Shown here: positions 8,080-16,445 of the stretch, one piece after another
Layout: every line of letters starts with the position of its first letter
Position numbering within the stretch: position 1 is the stretch's first letter
From: UBA7887 sp964408735
GTDB taxonomy: Bacteria > Pseudomonadota > Alphaproteobacteria > UBA7887
Direction of reading: 5' to 3'
NCBI GenBank assembly: GCA_964408735.1
Contig: CAYPAX010000035.1
Span: forward strand, 1 to 38,831
DNA length: 38,831 bases
The notes under the pieces: model-generated
What the model saw: only the letters and a program-made list of their open reading frames with translations
Told to the model about the DNA's origin: nothing
Database searches by the model: none
Position numbers and translations under genes: made by a program

Positions 8080-9645
8080 TTAGCGGATCGGCGGATCGTT
8101 CCAGCGCTGCACGGTGACGATGAGCTGGCCTTCGCCCCTCACCGCATTGCCGGCGTCATCGACCACGGCCACCACTTTCAGGTTGCCCGCATTGTTGGTC
8201 GAGAACGGCCGCGCCGGGTTCAAGCCCGCGTCCGCCGGATCGTAAATGCCCGCGTTCGGCGCCATCATGCCGGCGAAGTGGACATCGTCGAGCTGCTCGG
8301 CGACCTCATCGAAGGGCTCCGTGGTCCAGGCCGCGGGCATCACACCGATGCGCGTGCCGTCCGCCGTGTATCCAACCGCATCGAACAAGGCCAGCTGGTC
8401 AAGCCGTGTGCCGCCGGCACCGCCGACGCGGGCCATGCCGTAGCCCGGCTCGACCTGCACCGTGGCCACGGCGTCATAGACGACGAAGCCATCGCCCGAC
8501 GTACCGCCAACAGAGACCGAGCGGGAGCCGAGTGCGGCACCACCGTCAGCGCTGGCACTGACCACCACCGTGTCGCCATCGGCCGAGACCACGCCCGTGA
8601 CCGTGACGCCGGCGCCGAGATCGACGTCGCCGGAAAGCCCGGTGCCGTGAATGGCAATCTCGGCCGTGCCGCCGGCGCGGATGTAGCCCGGCTCGACCGC
8701 CAGGATTTCACTAGGACCGTCAGCCCGGACCGCCACGAAATCGAGGCCGATCTCGTCTTGGCTGGCATCCATGTAGCGGCCGGTAGAGCGTGTACCGTCC
8801 TCGGAGAGGGCGCCGATCGACAGGAAGGTGTTGGTCCCGTCCGTAAGCCGGGCGCGGAACTCGTAGCCCGTATAGAGGATGGCCGAGCCGCTGAGGGCCG
8901 TGCCTTGCTCCATGGCGTTGTTGAGAGTGCCCGTCGCCGAATACATGTCATTCTCGCCGCCGCTGGCAGTGAACGTGCCGTGCGCGAAACCGACACCGGG
9001 GCCGCGGGCGACCCAGCGCCAATCACCGGAGACATCCACGTTGTGGCCCTTCCAGGCATCCCAAGCCGCCGACTCGTAAGGGAAGTTCTCGGCCAGCCAG
9101 TCGGTCGTCTCGGTGCTGGCGATCTGCCACCACAGCCGGTCGCGACCGTAGAACTGGTATTCGGTCGTGGGCCATTGACCGAGGTGGAAATCCATATGCA
9201 TGCGCCATTCGGCCTTGGTGCGCCGTTGCAGGGCACCGCGGGCGCCGGAGTGGCAGCGCGCACACATGAAGAAATATTCCGGCGCGAACTCCTCGACGTG
9301 GCTGGGCTGGCGCTCAAGGATATAGCGATAGGGCGCCGCTTCCGACGGCGCCAGGCCTTGCGTATCCGCGAGATATTTGACAAGGGCCCGCTTTTCGTCC
9401 GGCGGCACCTCGACGCCATGCATGATGCCCATGCGAACGATGGTCATGAGCCATCCTTCGGGCGTCTTGCGCTGCCCGGCGATGCGGCTCAAGCCGCCCT
9501 CTTCCTCCGCGTGGCAGGCGGCGCCACAGCGAGCGTTGAGGATATCCTCCGCCTCGGCCGCATAAGCGGGCCCCGGCAGTGTGGTCAGCAGGATCGCCGC
9601 GAAAGCGGCCACGAATGCGCTAAATGCGAAACTCCGCCAAGCCAT
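8080..9645 (-). CDS. qhpA: Quinohemoprotein amine dehydrogenase alpha subunit (dihaem cytochrome c)
   Basis: Exported 521-residue subunit with a signal peptide (residues 1-29, PAYA-A). The N-terminal dihaem cytochrome domain is followed by beta-rich domains, ending in VTVQRWNDPP as in known alpha subunits. It passes electrons from the quinone cofactor to external acceptors. The second haem site is canonical, CARCH (128-132). The first reads C-G-A-A-C-H (40-45), three residues between the cysteines in place of two; I checked each codon (9511-9528). GAR-ALQRR and FHLGQWP follow, as in the family. The start at 9645 has GGGGAGG eight bases upstream; an in-frame extension to 9804 is read inside qhpG and lacks a signal. 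The gap to qhpG is 107 bases. Confidence 0.92.
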   Translation of the reverse strand: MAWRSFAFSAFVAAFAAILLTTLPGPAYAAEAEDILNARCGAACHAEEEGGLSRIAGQRKTPEGWLMTIVRMGIMHGVEVPPDEKRALVKYLADTQGLAPSEAAPYRYILERQPSHVEEFAPEYFFMCARCHSGARGALQRRTKAEWRMHMDFHLGQWPTTEYQFYGRDRLWWQIASTETTDWLAENFPYESAAWDAWKGHNVDVSGDWRWVARGPGVGFAHGTFTASGGENDMYSATGTLNNAMEQGTALSGSAILYTGYEFRARLTDGTNTFLSIGALSEDGTRSTGRYMDASQDEIGLDFVAVRADGPSEILAVEPGYIRAGGTAEIAIHGTGLSGDVDLGAGVTVTGVVSADGDTVVVSASADGGAALGSRSVSVGGTSGDGFVVYDAVATVQVEPGYGMARVGGAGGTRLDQLALFDAVGYTADGTRIGVMPAAWTTEPFDEVAEQLDDVHFAGMMAPNAGIYDPADAGLNPARPFSTNNAGNLKVVAVVDDAGNAVRGEGQLIVTVQRWNDPPIR

Positions 9646-9752
9646 GGCAGTTGCCTCCCCCGGTGCGAAAGTCACCAATGCTAGAGATTCGACGAAACAG
9701 TATCGATTCCAAGCCGTTCCCATACACATGTTCTTGTGGCAAGGACCGAGAG

Positions 9753-11108
9753 TCAAGAAGACTCCGACTGCCGCGCCACCAACAAGCCACGGTGCGTAAG
9801 CCAACCGAGCGCCTTTTCCGCCGCTTCGGGCGGACAGGCGAAGTGCCCGGCTGCCGCCGCCACCATGTCCTCGGCCGGCCGCCAGGCCTGATCGAGGAAC
9901 CGCATCAACGGCACCAGCGCGACGCCCGCCACCTGCCAGATGCCACGGGGAAAGTCCGCCGTGACCACGACCTCGCGCTCACAGACATAGCCGTCGCTAA
10001 TCACCGGCCGGCGGGTGATCTCGGGCGCCTGGGAAGCCGGATCAGGATGAGCCGGCACATCGTCCGGCCAGACGCGGCGCTCGGCCCAGAACGGGCGGTC
10101 GCGCCAGCGGTCCTCCAGGCGATAAAAGTCGCGCCCGACCCGGCCCATGGCGGCGAATCCGCCCTCGATACGCTGGGTATAGAAGTGCCGCGCCAATGCC
10201 GCATCGGCTGGGTGTTCGCGCAGGGTAGCCACTACCGGTACCGCGTTGAGTGCCGTCGAGACGGCAGCGAACTGGCCGTGGCCGGAGAGCGGGTCGAGCG
10301 CCGCGGCGGCATCGCCGATACGAATCCAGCGCTCGCCGAGAGGCGCCTGCGCCATCATCACGTTGGCATTGCGCGCGATCACCTCGCCGTCGGGCTCGGC
10401 GCCGGCCAGCCATTCACTTGCCTCGGCCACCTCGGCCACGCGCTCGTGGTAGAAGGCATCGAGCGCGCCTCGTCCCGGCATGCGCTCACCAGCCACCATC
10501 ACCTGCAGCGCGGCAACGCCGTCGCCAGGCGCGGCGAACCAGGCCCAGCCATCGGCGAATGGTGCCACGGAGCCCATGGTGCCGGCTGCCTGCCGGCCCT
10601 GCCAGTACCCGACCAGGGCCACCGAGGCCGGCCCGTGGCTGCGGCCGGCGCTGCCGGCCGGGGCGCGGCGGCCCCGCGCCTCGACCAGGAAATCGGCCAA
10701 CACCTCGCCGGCGCTGCCATCGTCGCCGCGATAGGACACCCGCCAGCCGGCATCGTCTTCCTCGACCTCGGCGACCGCGCCGATGCGAACATCGACGCCG
10801 GCGGCGCGGGCATCGTCGAGCAGGGCTGCGTCAAAGCGGCGGCGCTCGATCAGGGTCTCGCCGTTGATCGTGCGGGTCTCGCCGTTCCAGTGGCTGACGC
10901 GCTCCACCCAGGGCCCGACGGCGGCCAGCGCCGCCCCGCAGCCGGTGTCGCGCAGGCCCTCTTCGGCACGCGGCGACAGGCCTTCATAGGCGCGATGGCG
11001 CCGCGTCAGGGTGAGCAGGGTTACGGTCTGGCCGGCAGCGGCAAAGCCGCGCGCGGCGACGCAGCCGGCGACGCCGCCGCCGAGAATCACGATATCGCGC
11101 TGGGTCAT
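9753..11108 (-). CDS. qhpG: QhpG-like FAD monooxygenase
   Basis: Flavin-dependent monooxygenase of 451 residues. It has an N-terminal dinucleotide-binding motif VILGGGVAG (residues 7-15) and a second FAD motif, IGDAAAALDPLSGHG, typical of tryptophan-halogenase/geranylgeranyl-reductase-like hydroxylases. In the QHNDH pathway QhpG hydroxylates the gamma-subunit tryptophan that becomes the quinone. It starts three bases after the CBS-domain gene stop with no strong ribosome binding site of its own, suggesting translational coupling. It lies 107 bases upstream of qhpA. In other qhp clusters I recall G as downstream of F, so its position here, first of the set, is different. Confidence 0.83.
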   Translation of the reverse strand: MTQRDIVILGGGVAGCVAARGFAAAGQTVTLLTLTRRHRAYEGLSPRAEEGLRDTGCGAALAAVGPWVERVSHWNGETRTINGETLIERRRFDAALLDDARAAGVDVRIGAVAEVEEDDAGWRVSYRGDDGSAGEVLADFLVEARGRRAPAGSAGRSHGPASVALVGYWQGRQAAGTMGSVAPFADGWAWFAAPGDGVAALQVMVAGERMPGRGALDAFYHERVAEVAEASEWLAGAEPDGEVIARNANVMMAQAPLGERWIRIGDAAAALDPLSGHGQFAAVSTALNAVPVVATLREHPADAALARHFYTQRIEGGFAAMGRVGRDFYRLEDRWRDRPFWAERRVWPDDVPAHPDPASQAPEITRRPVISDGYVCEREVVVTADFPRGIWQVAGVALVPLMRFLDQAWRPAEDMVAAAAGHFACPPEAAEKALGWLTHRGLLVARQSESS

Positions 11109-11111
11109 GGC

Positions 11112-11537
11112 TCAGGCGGTGATGTATTCGCGCAGTTGGCTCGCTTCGCGCTCGACGCTGGCGATACGGTCCTTGACCACGTCTCCGATGCTGACGATTC
11201 CGGTCAGCTTGCCGTCTTCCAGCACCGGCAGGTGGCGGATGCGGCGGCGTGTCATCAGTGCCATGACATCGTCGATGGTGGTATCCGGCGAGACCGTCTT
11301 GACGTCCGCCGTCATGACGTCGGCAACGGCACGCTCGACGGCGCCCGCGCCTTGCTCGGCAAGGCAATGGACAATGTCGCGCTCGGAGACCACACCGACG
11401 ACCGTGTCGCCGTCGGCGACCACAGCAGCGCCGATGCGCCGCCCGACCAGAACCTTGGCCAATTCGACGACCGTCGTCTCGCGACTGACGGTAAAGACGT
11501 CGTTGCCTTTGCCGCCCAGAATATCCTTCACGTACAT
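11112..11537 (-). CDS. Tandem CBS-domain protein
   Basis: Stand-alone pair of CBS domains, 141 residues: first around 8-65 (VSRETTVVELAKVLV...GVVSERDIV), second around 74-128 (MTADVKTVSPDTTIDDVMALM...LTGIVSIGDVV). Such proteins bind adenosyl ligands and may act as energy or redox sensors. The ATG at 11537 is preferred over a GTG six bases earlier because GGGGGAG lies seven bases before the ATG and almost touches the GTG. The gene ends three bases before qhpG and so probably begins the transcript that includes qhpG. Its link to amine oxidation is positional only; many alphaproteobacteria carry such a gene elsewhere. Confidence 0.88.
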   Translation of the reverse strand: MYVKDILGGKGNDVFTVSRETTVVELAKVLVGRRIGAAVVADGDTVVGVVSERDIVHCLAEQGAGAVERAVADVMTADVKTVSPDTTIDDVMALMTRRRIRHLPVLEDGKLTGIVSIGDVVKDRIASVEREASQLREYITA

Positions 11538-11627
11538 GGACACGCTCCCCCGTTAGTTAGGGCTGTCCACCACGTGCGCCACTGCTTCTCCGGCGCCACT
11601 CCTACGCTGGGGCCCGGCGTTCACGCG

Positions 11628-11663
11628 GCGGCTATTGGCGATCATGATACCACCAAAAGCCGC
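11628..11663. repeat. Inverted repeat between EF-G-like and CBS genes
   Basis: Arms 11628-11638 and 11653-11663 pair over 11 bases with one mismatch, around a 14-base loop that contains the palindrome ATCATGAT. It lies 15 bases past the EF-G-like stop and about 90 bases upstream of the CBS gene. There is no T-run on the minus-strand side, so it is not a typical terminator. It could be an operator for the CBS-qhpG transcript or a weak transcript end. Confidence 0.35.
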
Positions 11664-11678
11664 TCATCGCGAATTGGC

Positions 11679-13706
11679 CTACTCGGCGGCGGCCTTCACC
11701 ACGTCGTCCGCGAGCTTGCCGGAGAGCTCCTGCAAGTGCTCGAAACGGTAGTCGTAGGTGCCCACGCCGCGGGTCAGCGAGCGCAGCTCGATGATCAGAT
11801 CGGCGAGCTCGGATTGAGGCAACAGGGCGTTGACCTGGTCCCAGCCGTTCCATCCCTCGCGGGCCTCGAAACCGAGAATCTGGGCCCGGCGGCCACTCAG
11901 CAGCCGCTGTATTTGTGGCGTGAAGACATTAGGCACATACACGGTGACGTTGCTGATCGGCTCGAGCAGGATGGGGTGGCATTTCGGCAGCGCCTCCGAC
12001 ATGGCGATTCGCGCCGCGGTCTGGAAAGCCATCTCCGAGCTGTCGACCGCGTGGAAGGAGCCGAACACCAGATTGACCGAGACATCGACCACGGGAAAGC
12101 CGAGCGGGCCCTTCTGGCAAAACATGCGCGCGCCGGCCTCGACCGCGGGGATGTATTGCCGCGGCACGACACCGCCGACAATGGAGTTCTTGAACTCGAA
12201 GCCGCTGCCGCGCGGCGAGGGCTTGACGTCGATATAGACATCGCCGAACTGGCCGTGGCCGCCGCTCTGCTTCTTGTGCCGCCCCTGCACCCGCTCGACC
12301 GGCCGGCGCACGGTCTCCTTATAGGGAATTCTCGGCCGTTCGGTGACCAGCGGCAGCGAGAAGCGGTTGCGCAGGCGGTCGAGCGCCACCTTCAAATGCA
12401 TCTCGCCCTGGCCGCGCAGCAGATGCTGATGCGCCTCCTGGTCCTGCACCGTGGTCAGGGAGCGATCTTCCTCCAGCAGCTTGTGCAGGGCGTCGGACAG
12501 CTTGACCTCGTCGGCGCGGTTCTCGGCCGTGATGGCGAAGGCGTAGACGGGCTCGAGCACGGGCACGGCGAGCGCTTCCGGCGCCTCCATCTCTTCGCTG
12601 CTCGAGAGCAGCTGGCCGGTCTTGACCCCGTCCATACGCCCGAGCGCCACGATCTGGCCGGCCTCGGCCTTGGAGATCTTGGTCAGGGCCTGGCCGCTCA
12701 TGGCATTGATGCTGCCGATGCGCTGGCCGCCGAGGCTGGCGCCGTCGCCGATGCTGCCGCGCCAGACGCGGGCCAGCGAGACCTTGCCCGAGGACGGCAG
12801 GTTATAGGTCTTGAGGATCTGCACGGCCGCCTCGTCGCCCTCGCCGAGGCCCGCCCGCTCGGCGGTCTCCGCCGCCTCGGGCACGTCGTGGCGCAGCGCC
12901 TTGAGCAGGCGGCGAACGCCGTTCTCCTGCTCCGCCGCGCCCAGCAGCACGGGCACCAGCAGGCCCTCGTTGAAATCCTTGTGCAGGGCGGCGTGGATCT
13001 CGTCGTTGGGCGGGATCACGTCCTCCAGCAGCTGTTCGAGCAGCTCGTCGTCGAAATCCGCGAGCGATTCGAGCATCTCGGTGCGCGCCTGCTGCTCGTC
13101 GTCGGTCATGGTGTCGGGAATCTGGATCAGCGCCGAGGCTTCGCCGGGCTGGTACTGATAGGCGCGCTCGTGCACCAGGTCGATATAGCCGGTGGTCGCC
13201 TCGCCGTCGCGTATCGGCACCTGGCGCAGCACCAGCGGCCGGTCGGACTGCTCCTGCAGGGCCGCCAGCAGCTCGGGCACGCCGACCTCGGCGCGGTCCA
13301 TTTTGTTGACGAACAGCATCATCGGCACACCGTGGCGCTCGAGGAACTTGAAGATCGGCGCCAGCGCGATGACGCGGTCGATATCGGGCTCGACCACCAC
13401 CACCGCGGCATCGACGCCGACCACCGCGTCCATCGCCTCCTGGATGAATTCGAGGGAGCCCGGGCAGTCGAGCACCGTGAAGGTCTCGTCCATATGCTCG
13501 AAGGTGACGGCGGAGACCTCGACGCTCATCTGCCGCGCCCGCGCCTCGGCCGAGGCGTCGCCGACCATATTGCCTTCCTTGACGTTGCCCTTGCGCGGTA
13601 TGGCGCCGGCCGCGAAGAGAAGGTTTTCGAGAAGCGTGGTCTTGCCACTGGAAAACGGGCCGACAAGCGCAATGCTGCGCGGGCCCGAAGGTACCTTTGT
13701 TGCCAT
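11679..13706 (-). CDS. Elongation factor G-like GTPase (EF-G paralogue)
   Basis: Translation-factor GTPase of 675 residues with EF-G domain order: G domain, domain II, then III-V (VERVQGRHKKQSGGHGQFGDV begins domain IV; C-terminal FEAREGWNGWDQVNALLP). G1 reads GPFSSGKTT (16-24), the G3 region DCPGSLEF (80-87) and G4 NKMD (134-137). The catalytic His of EF-G (DTPGHVDF) is Ser84 here. These changes match the divergent EF-G-like subfamily, whose role is not settled; it is not the main ribosomal translocase. The start at 13706 (MATKVPSG) precedes the G1 strand directly but lacks a good ribosome binding site; an upstream ATG at 13745 is possible. A 6-bp hairpin (13720-13737) lies in the leader. 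Confidence 0.88.
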   Translation of the reverse strand: MATKVPSGPRSIALVGPFSSGKTTLLENLLFAAGAIPRKGNVKEGNMVGDASAEARARQMSVEVSAVTFEHMDETFTVLDCPGSLEFIQEAMDAVVGVDAAVVVVEPDIDRVIALAPIFKFLERHGVPMMLFVNKMDRAEVGVPELLAALQEQSDRPLVLRQVPIRDGEATTGYIDLVHERAYQYQPGEASALIQIPDTMTDDEQQARTEMLESLADFDDELLEQLLEDVIPPNDEIHAALHKDFNEGLLVPVLLGAAEQENGVRRLLKALRHDVPEAAETAERAGLGEGDEAAVQILKTYNLPSSGKVSLARVWRGSIGDGASLGGQRIGSINAMSGQALTKISKAEAGQIVALGRMDGVKTGQLLSSSEEMEAPEALAVPVLEPVYAFAITAENRADEVKLSDALHKLLEEDRSLTTVQDQEAHQHLLRGQGEMHLKVALDRLRNRFSLPLVTERPRIPYKETVRRPVERVQGRHKKQSGGHGQFGDVYIDVKPSPRGSGFEFKNSIVGGVVPRQYIPAVEAGARMFCQKGPLGFPVVDVSVNLVFGSFHAVDSSEMAFQTAARIAMSEALPKCHPILLEPISNVTVYVPNVFTPQIQRLLSGRRAQILGFEAREGWNGWDQVNALLPQSELADLIIELRSLTRGVGTYDYRFEHLQELSGKLADDVVKAAAE

Positions 13707-13860
13707 TTGGTTGCTGTGCGGCCGGCGCAAACCGGCCCCTCCCATGCTTTAAGTGACGCAACCCGCGCCCGTCGTCGCCGCGGGCGTGTCATCCGCCCGT
13801 CGACCTGTCGCCCAATACAAGCCGGCAGGGGGTGGGCTGGCAAGCAAAACCTTGTGGTGG

Positions 13861-15693
13861 CTACTGTGCTGGGATGTTGTCGCCCCACCCCAACAAAAAC
13901 AGCCCCTCGCCCGAGATGCGCGTCACGTCGCCGTCGAGCAGCTCGCCGCTGAGGGATTCGATGACGACGCGAGCGCGCAGGCGGCCGTCCTGGCCCTCTA
14001 CGATCAGCGCCTGGCGGCCGGGCTCCTGGGGTGCCTCGGCGGCATTGAGGCCGGCCGCCAGGGCGGCCAGGTCGAGCGTGATCTCGGCGCCCTCGGCCGC
14101 GATCTTCATCTCGCCCGTGTCGGAGAAGAAGGCGATGCGAAACTCGCGCTGCGTGCCGGGTGCCGCCAGCTGCCGCGTGATGGTGCTCCAGAAGGAGACC
14201 CGGTCGACCACCTGCCAGCCGGCGACATCGAGCGGCCAGGGTTGATAGAGCGAATAGTGGAAGCTGCGCGCCTCGCCGCCGGTGCCCGCCTCGCCGAGTC
14301 CTATCACCGCCGTCGGTTTGAGGCCGATGGCGGCGAGCACGTCGCTCGTATCGACGAATTTGCCGTCATCGAAGTCGACATCCAGGGAGGCGAACAGAAC
14401 TTCCAGCGCAGCCCGCTTCTCGCTGCTGATGAGATAGTCGAGCACCGCCTCGATACGCTCGCGGTCGCGGCGGCTGACCGGCGCCGTCGCCGCCGTCGCC
14501 TCGCCGTCCGCCAGCATGCCGTTGGCCTGCAAGAGATCCATGAGGATTGCGGTCTGGCTGCGCATGGAGACCGCGAAGGCGCCTTGCGGGCCGTGGCTGC
14601 CGATGAACAGCAGGATGGCCAGGGACAGGGGCACCCAGGGCAGGCCCGCGCGGCGCGTCAGGAAGCCCGCCGCGATCAGCACCAGCCAGAGCAGCACCAG
14701 GATCAGCAGGTAGCGCGCTTCGGTCACGCCGTATTCGGCGATGCGCGCACCGACCGCCACGCCGAGCAGGACGATCGGCACCCCCAGCAGCGCCGGAAAG
14801 TGGCGGCAATAGAGCCGCAACCAGGGATTCCCGGTCTCGCGCCAGCGATAGGCAACGAGATGGGCGATGGCGCCGACGGCGGCGAAGCCGCAGACCACAG
14901 AGGCCACATTGCCCCGCGGCAGGTCCCAGGTGAACAGGATGAGCAGGCCATAGGCATAGAGGATCGCCATATAGGCGCTGACCAGCGGCACCAGCAAAGT
15001 GCCGGCGAGAAAGCGTATCCAGCGCGGGCCGCCTTCCGGCGGCTCGTCTGCCAAGGCTTCCGGTGCCATGGCCAAGGTGATCCAGGGCCAGGCCAGACCA
15101 TGGGCGATAAGCCAGACATCGCCATAGACCTCGCCCGAAACGGTGAGGCCGAACAGGGTCTCGATGCCGAAGAACACGGCGCTGACGCCGGCGCCGAGCA
15201 CCAGCGCGCAGAGCAGGCCGAAGGCGGCCCCCAGCCAGGCGGCGCGGTTGAACTCCCAGAAGGCATCGTCGAGGCCGCGGCGGCCGAGAAATGGCGCCAT
15301 CGTGACCAACAGCACCAAGGCGCCGCCAAGCATGGCAAGGCGGATGACGTCGGCTTCCTCGTTGCCGTCGCTGCCTTGGCCCGGGCCGCCATAAAAGACG
15401 GTGGCGACGACCGCGGCCACGGCCAGCACGGCGAGGCCGTGTTCCGCCACACGCGGCCAGCGCCGGTGCTCGGCGAACAGGCCGGCGGCAAGACTGGCGA
15501 ACAGGCCCAGCACCAGGCTCGCCATCCAGTGCGTCAGCAGGGTGTTGTCGATCCACCAGATGTCATGGATCTGCACCAGGCCGAGATAGACGAAGCCGGT
15601 AGCGCAGGCCATGGGCACCGGGAAACGCCTGAGCGTGCGCGTGCCTTCTTCGAGCAGCGATTGCCAAAGTGCTCCGTCTCGCGCCTGCCACAT
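13861..15693 (-). CDS. DUF4153 membrane protein
   Basis: Integral membrane protein of 610 residues. The N-terminal two thirds hold about ten to twelve hydrophobic helices. The last third, from roughly residue 400, is a soluble, mixed alpha/beta tail. The sequence and layout match DUF4153-containing proteins of unknown function. The start at 15693 (MWQARDGAL) has GGAG about eleven bases upstream; a longer in-frame reading to 15753 lacks support. It is divergent from fccA with a 158-base shared upstream region, and it precedes the EF-G-like gene by about 150 bases. No transport motif was recognised. Confidence 0.78.
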   Translation of the reverse strand: MWQARDGALWQSLLEEGTRTLRRFPVPMACATGFVYLGLVQIHDIWWIDNTLLTHWMASLVLGLFASLAAGLFAEHRRWPRVAEHGLAVLAVAAVVATVFYGGPGQGSDGNEEADVIRLAMLGGALVLLVTMAPFLGRRGLDDAFWEFNRAAWLGAAFGLLCALVLGAGVSAVFFGIETLFGLTVSGEVYGDVWLIAHGLAWPWITLAMAPEALADEPPEGGPRWIRFLAGTLLVPLVSAYMAILYAYGLLILFTWDLPRGNVASVVCGFAAVGAIAHLVAYRWRETGNPWLRLYCRHFPALLGVPIVLLGVAVGARIAEYGVTEARYLLILVLLWLVLIAAGFLTRRAGLPWVPLSLAILLFIGSHGPQGAFAVSMRSQTAILMDLLQANGMLADGEATAATAPVSRRDRERIEAVLDYLISSEKRAALEVLFASLDVDFDDGKFVDTSDVLAAIGLKPTAVIGLGEAGTGGEARSFHYSLYQPWPLDVAGWQVVDRVSFWSTITRQLAAPGTQREFRIAFFSDTGEMKIAAEGAEITLDLAALAAGLNAAEAPQEPGRQALIVEGQDGRLRARVVIESLSGELLDGDVTRISGEGLFLLGWGDNIPAQ

Positions 15694-15851
15694 GGATCCG
15701 CTTTCTCCGCCAAGGAACCGGGCCGGATCACAGCCTAACACGCCATCCCGCAAAACCAGTGGTGGCGATAATGACCGGATCGTGATCGCCGGGCTCGGCG
15801 ACTGTGGTATGGTGAGCGTGGTTGCGACTCGATTGAAAAAAGGGGGACAGA

Positions 15852-16433
15852 ATGCGTGAACAAAAGCACAAGGTGCTCTCCGCCGCCGCGTCAGCGGGCC
15901 TGGCGCTCGTCATGCTGGCAGGACCGGCAAGCGCCGACGAAGGCTTTCGCCTGACACAGACTTGCGCCGGCTGCCACGGTACCAGCGGCGCTTCGCCCGG
16001 GGACACGATCCCGATCATCGGCGGCCAGAGCGCCGAATATCTCGCCGAGGCCTTGCGCGACTACCAGAGCGGCGACCGTGGCTATTACGTCATGAAGATC
16101 ATCGCCGCCGGCTATGACGACGATCAGATCGACGCCATCGCCACCTGGCTGTCCGAGCAGGACTGGGTGTCGAGCGACACCGCCTACGACGCGGGGCTCG
16201 CCGCCGCGGGCGCGACCATCGCTCAGGAAGTCTGCGACGCCTGCCACGGCAGAGGCGGCGTGGGCTCCGATAACGGGCCGCGCATGGCGGGCCAGGCGGC
16301 CGCCTATCTGGCCAATTCGGGCCTCGCCTACAAGACCGGTGAGCGCAACCATCCCATCGCGTCCGTGGCAGTCGGCGATATCGACGATGCCGACATCGTG
16401 GCCGCGGCGCATTACTACGCCAGCCAGCGCTAG
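15852..16433 (+). CDS. fccA: FccA-like dihaem cytochrome c (sulfide dehydrogenase cytochrome subunit)
   Basis: Periplasmic dihaem cytochrome of 193 residues with a signal peptide (residues 1-28). Haem motifs are CAGCH (38-42) and CDACH (128-132). The c4-like two-domain arrangement has one haem per half and LAEALRDYQSGDR/LANSGLAYKTGER repeated between halves. It accepts electrons from the flavoprotein subunit during sulfide oxidation. The ATG at 15852 has GGGGG five to six bases upstream. It sits 12 bases before fccB, forming an fccAB operon. A stand-alone c4-type cytochrome is excluded mainly by that partner. Confidence 0.87.
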   Translation: MREQKHKVLSAAASAGLALVMLAGPASADEGFRLTQTCAGCHGTSGASPGDTIPIIGGQSAEYLAEALRDYQSGDRGYYVMKIIAAGYDDDQIDAIATWLSEQDWVSSDTAYDAGLAAAGATIAQEVCDACHGRGGVGSDNGPRMAGQAAAYLANSGLAYKTGERNHPIASVAVGDIDDADIVAAAHYYASQR

Positions 16434-16445
16434 GGGGGCAGCATC

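Noticed and set aside
6445..9684. Plus-strand open frame of 1079 codons opposite qhpC, qhpD and qhpA
   Set aside because: Antisense shadow. The minus-strand genes have signal peptides, metal-binding motifs and ribosome binding sites; this frame shows none.
9646..9752. Possible promoter in the qhpG-qhpA gap (TTGACT at 9752-9757)
   Set aside because: The best -10 at proper spacing (GAACAT) matches only three of six bases, and no sigma54 GG-N10-GC pattern was found.
9624..13952. Plus-strand open frame of 1442 codons opposite qhpG, CBS and EF-G-like genes
   Set aside because: The same antisense effect. It crosses several real genes and their gaps, and its product is His/Arg/Ala-rich without domains.
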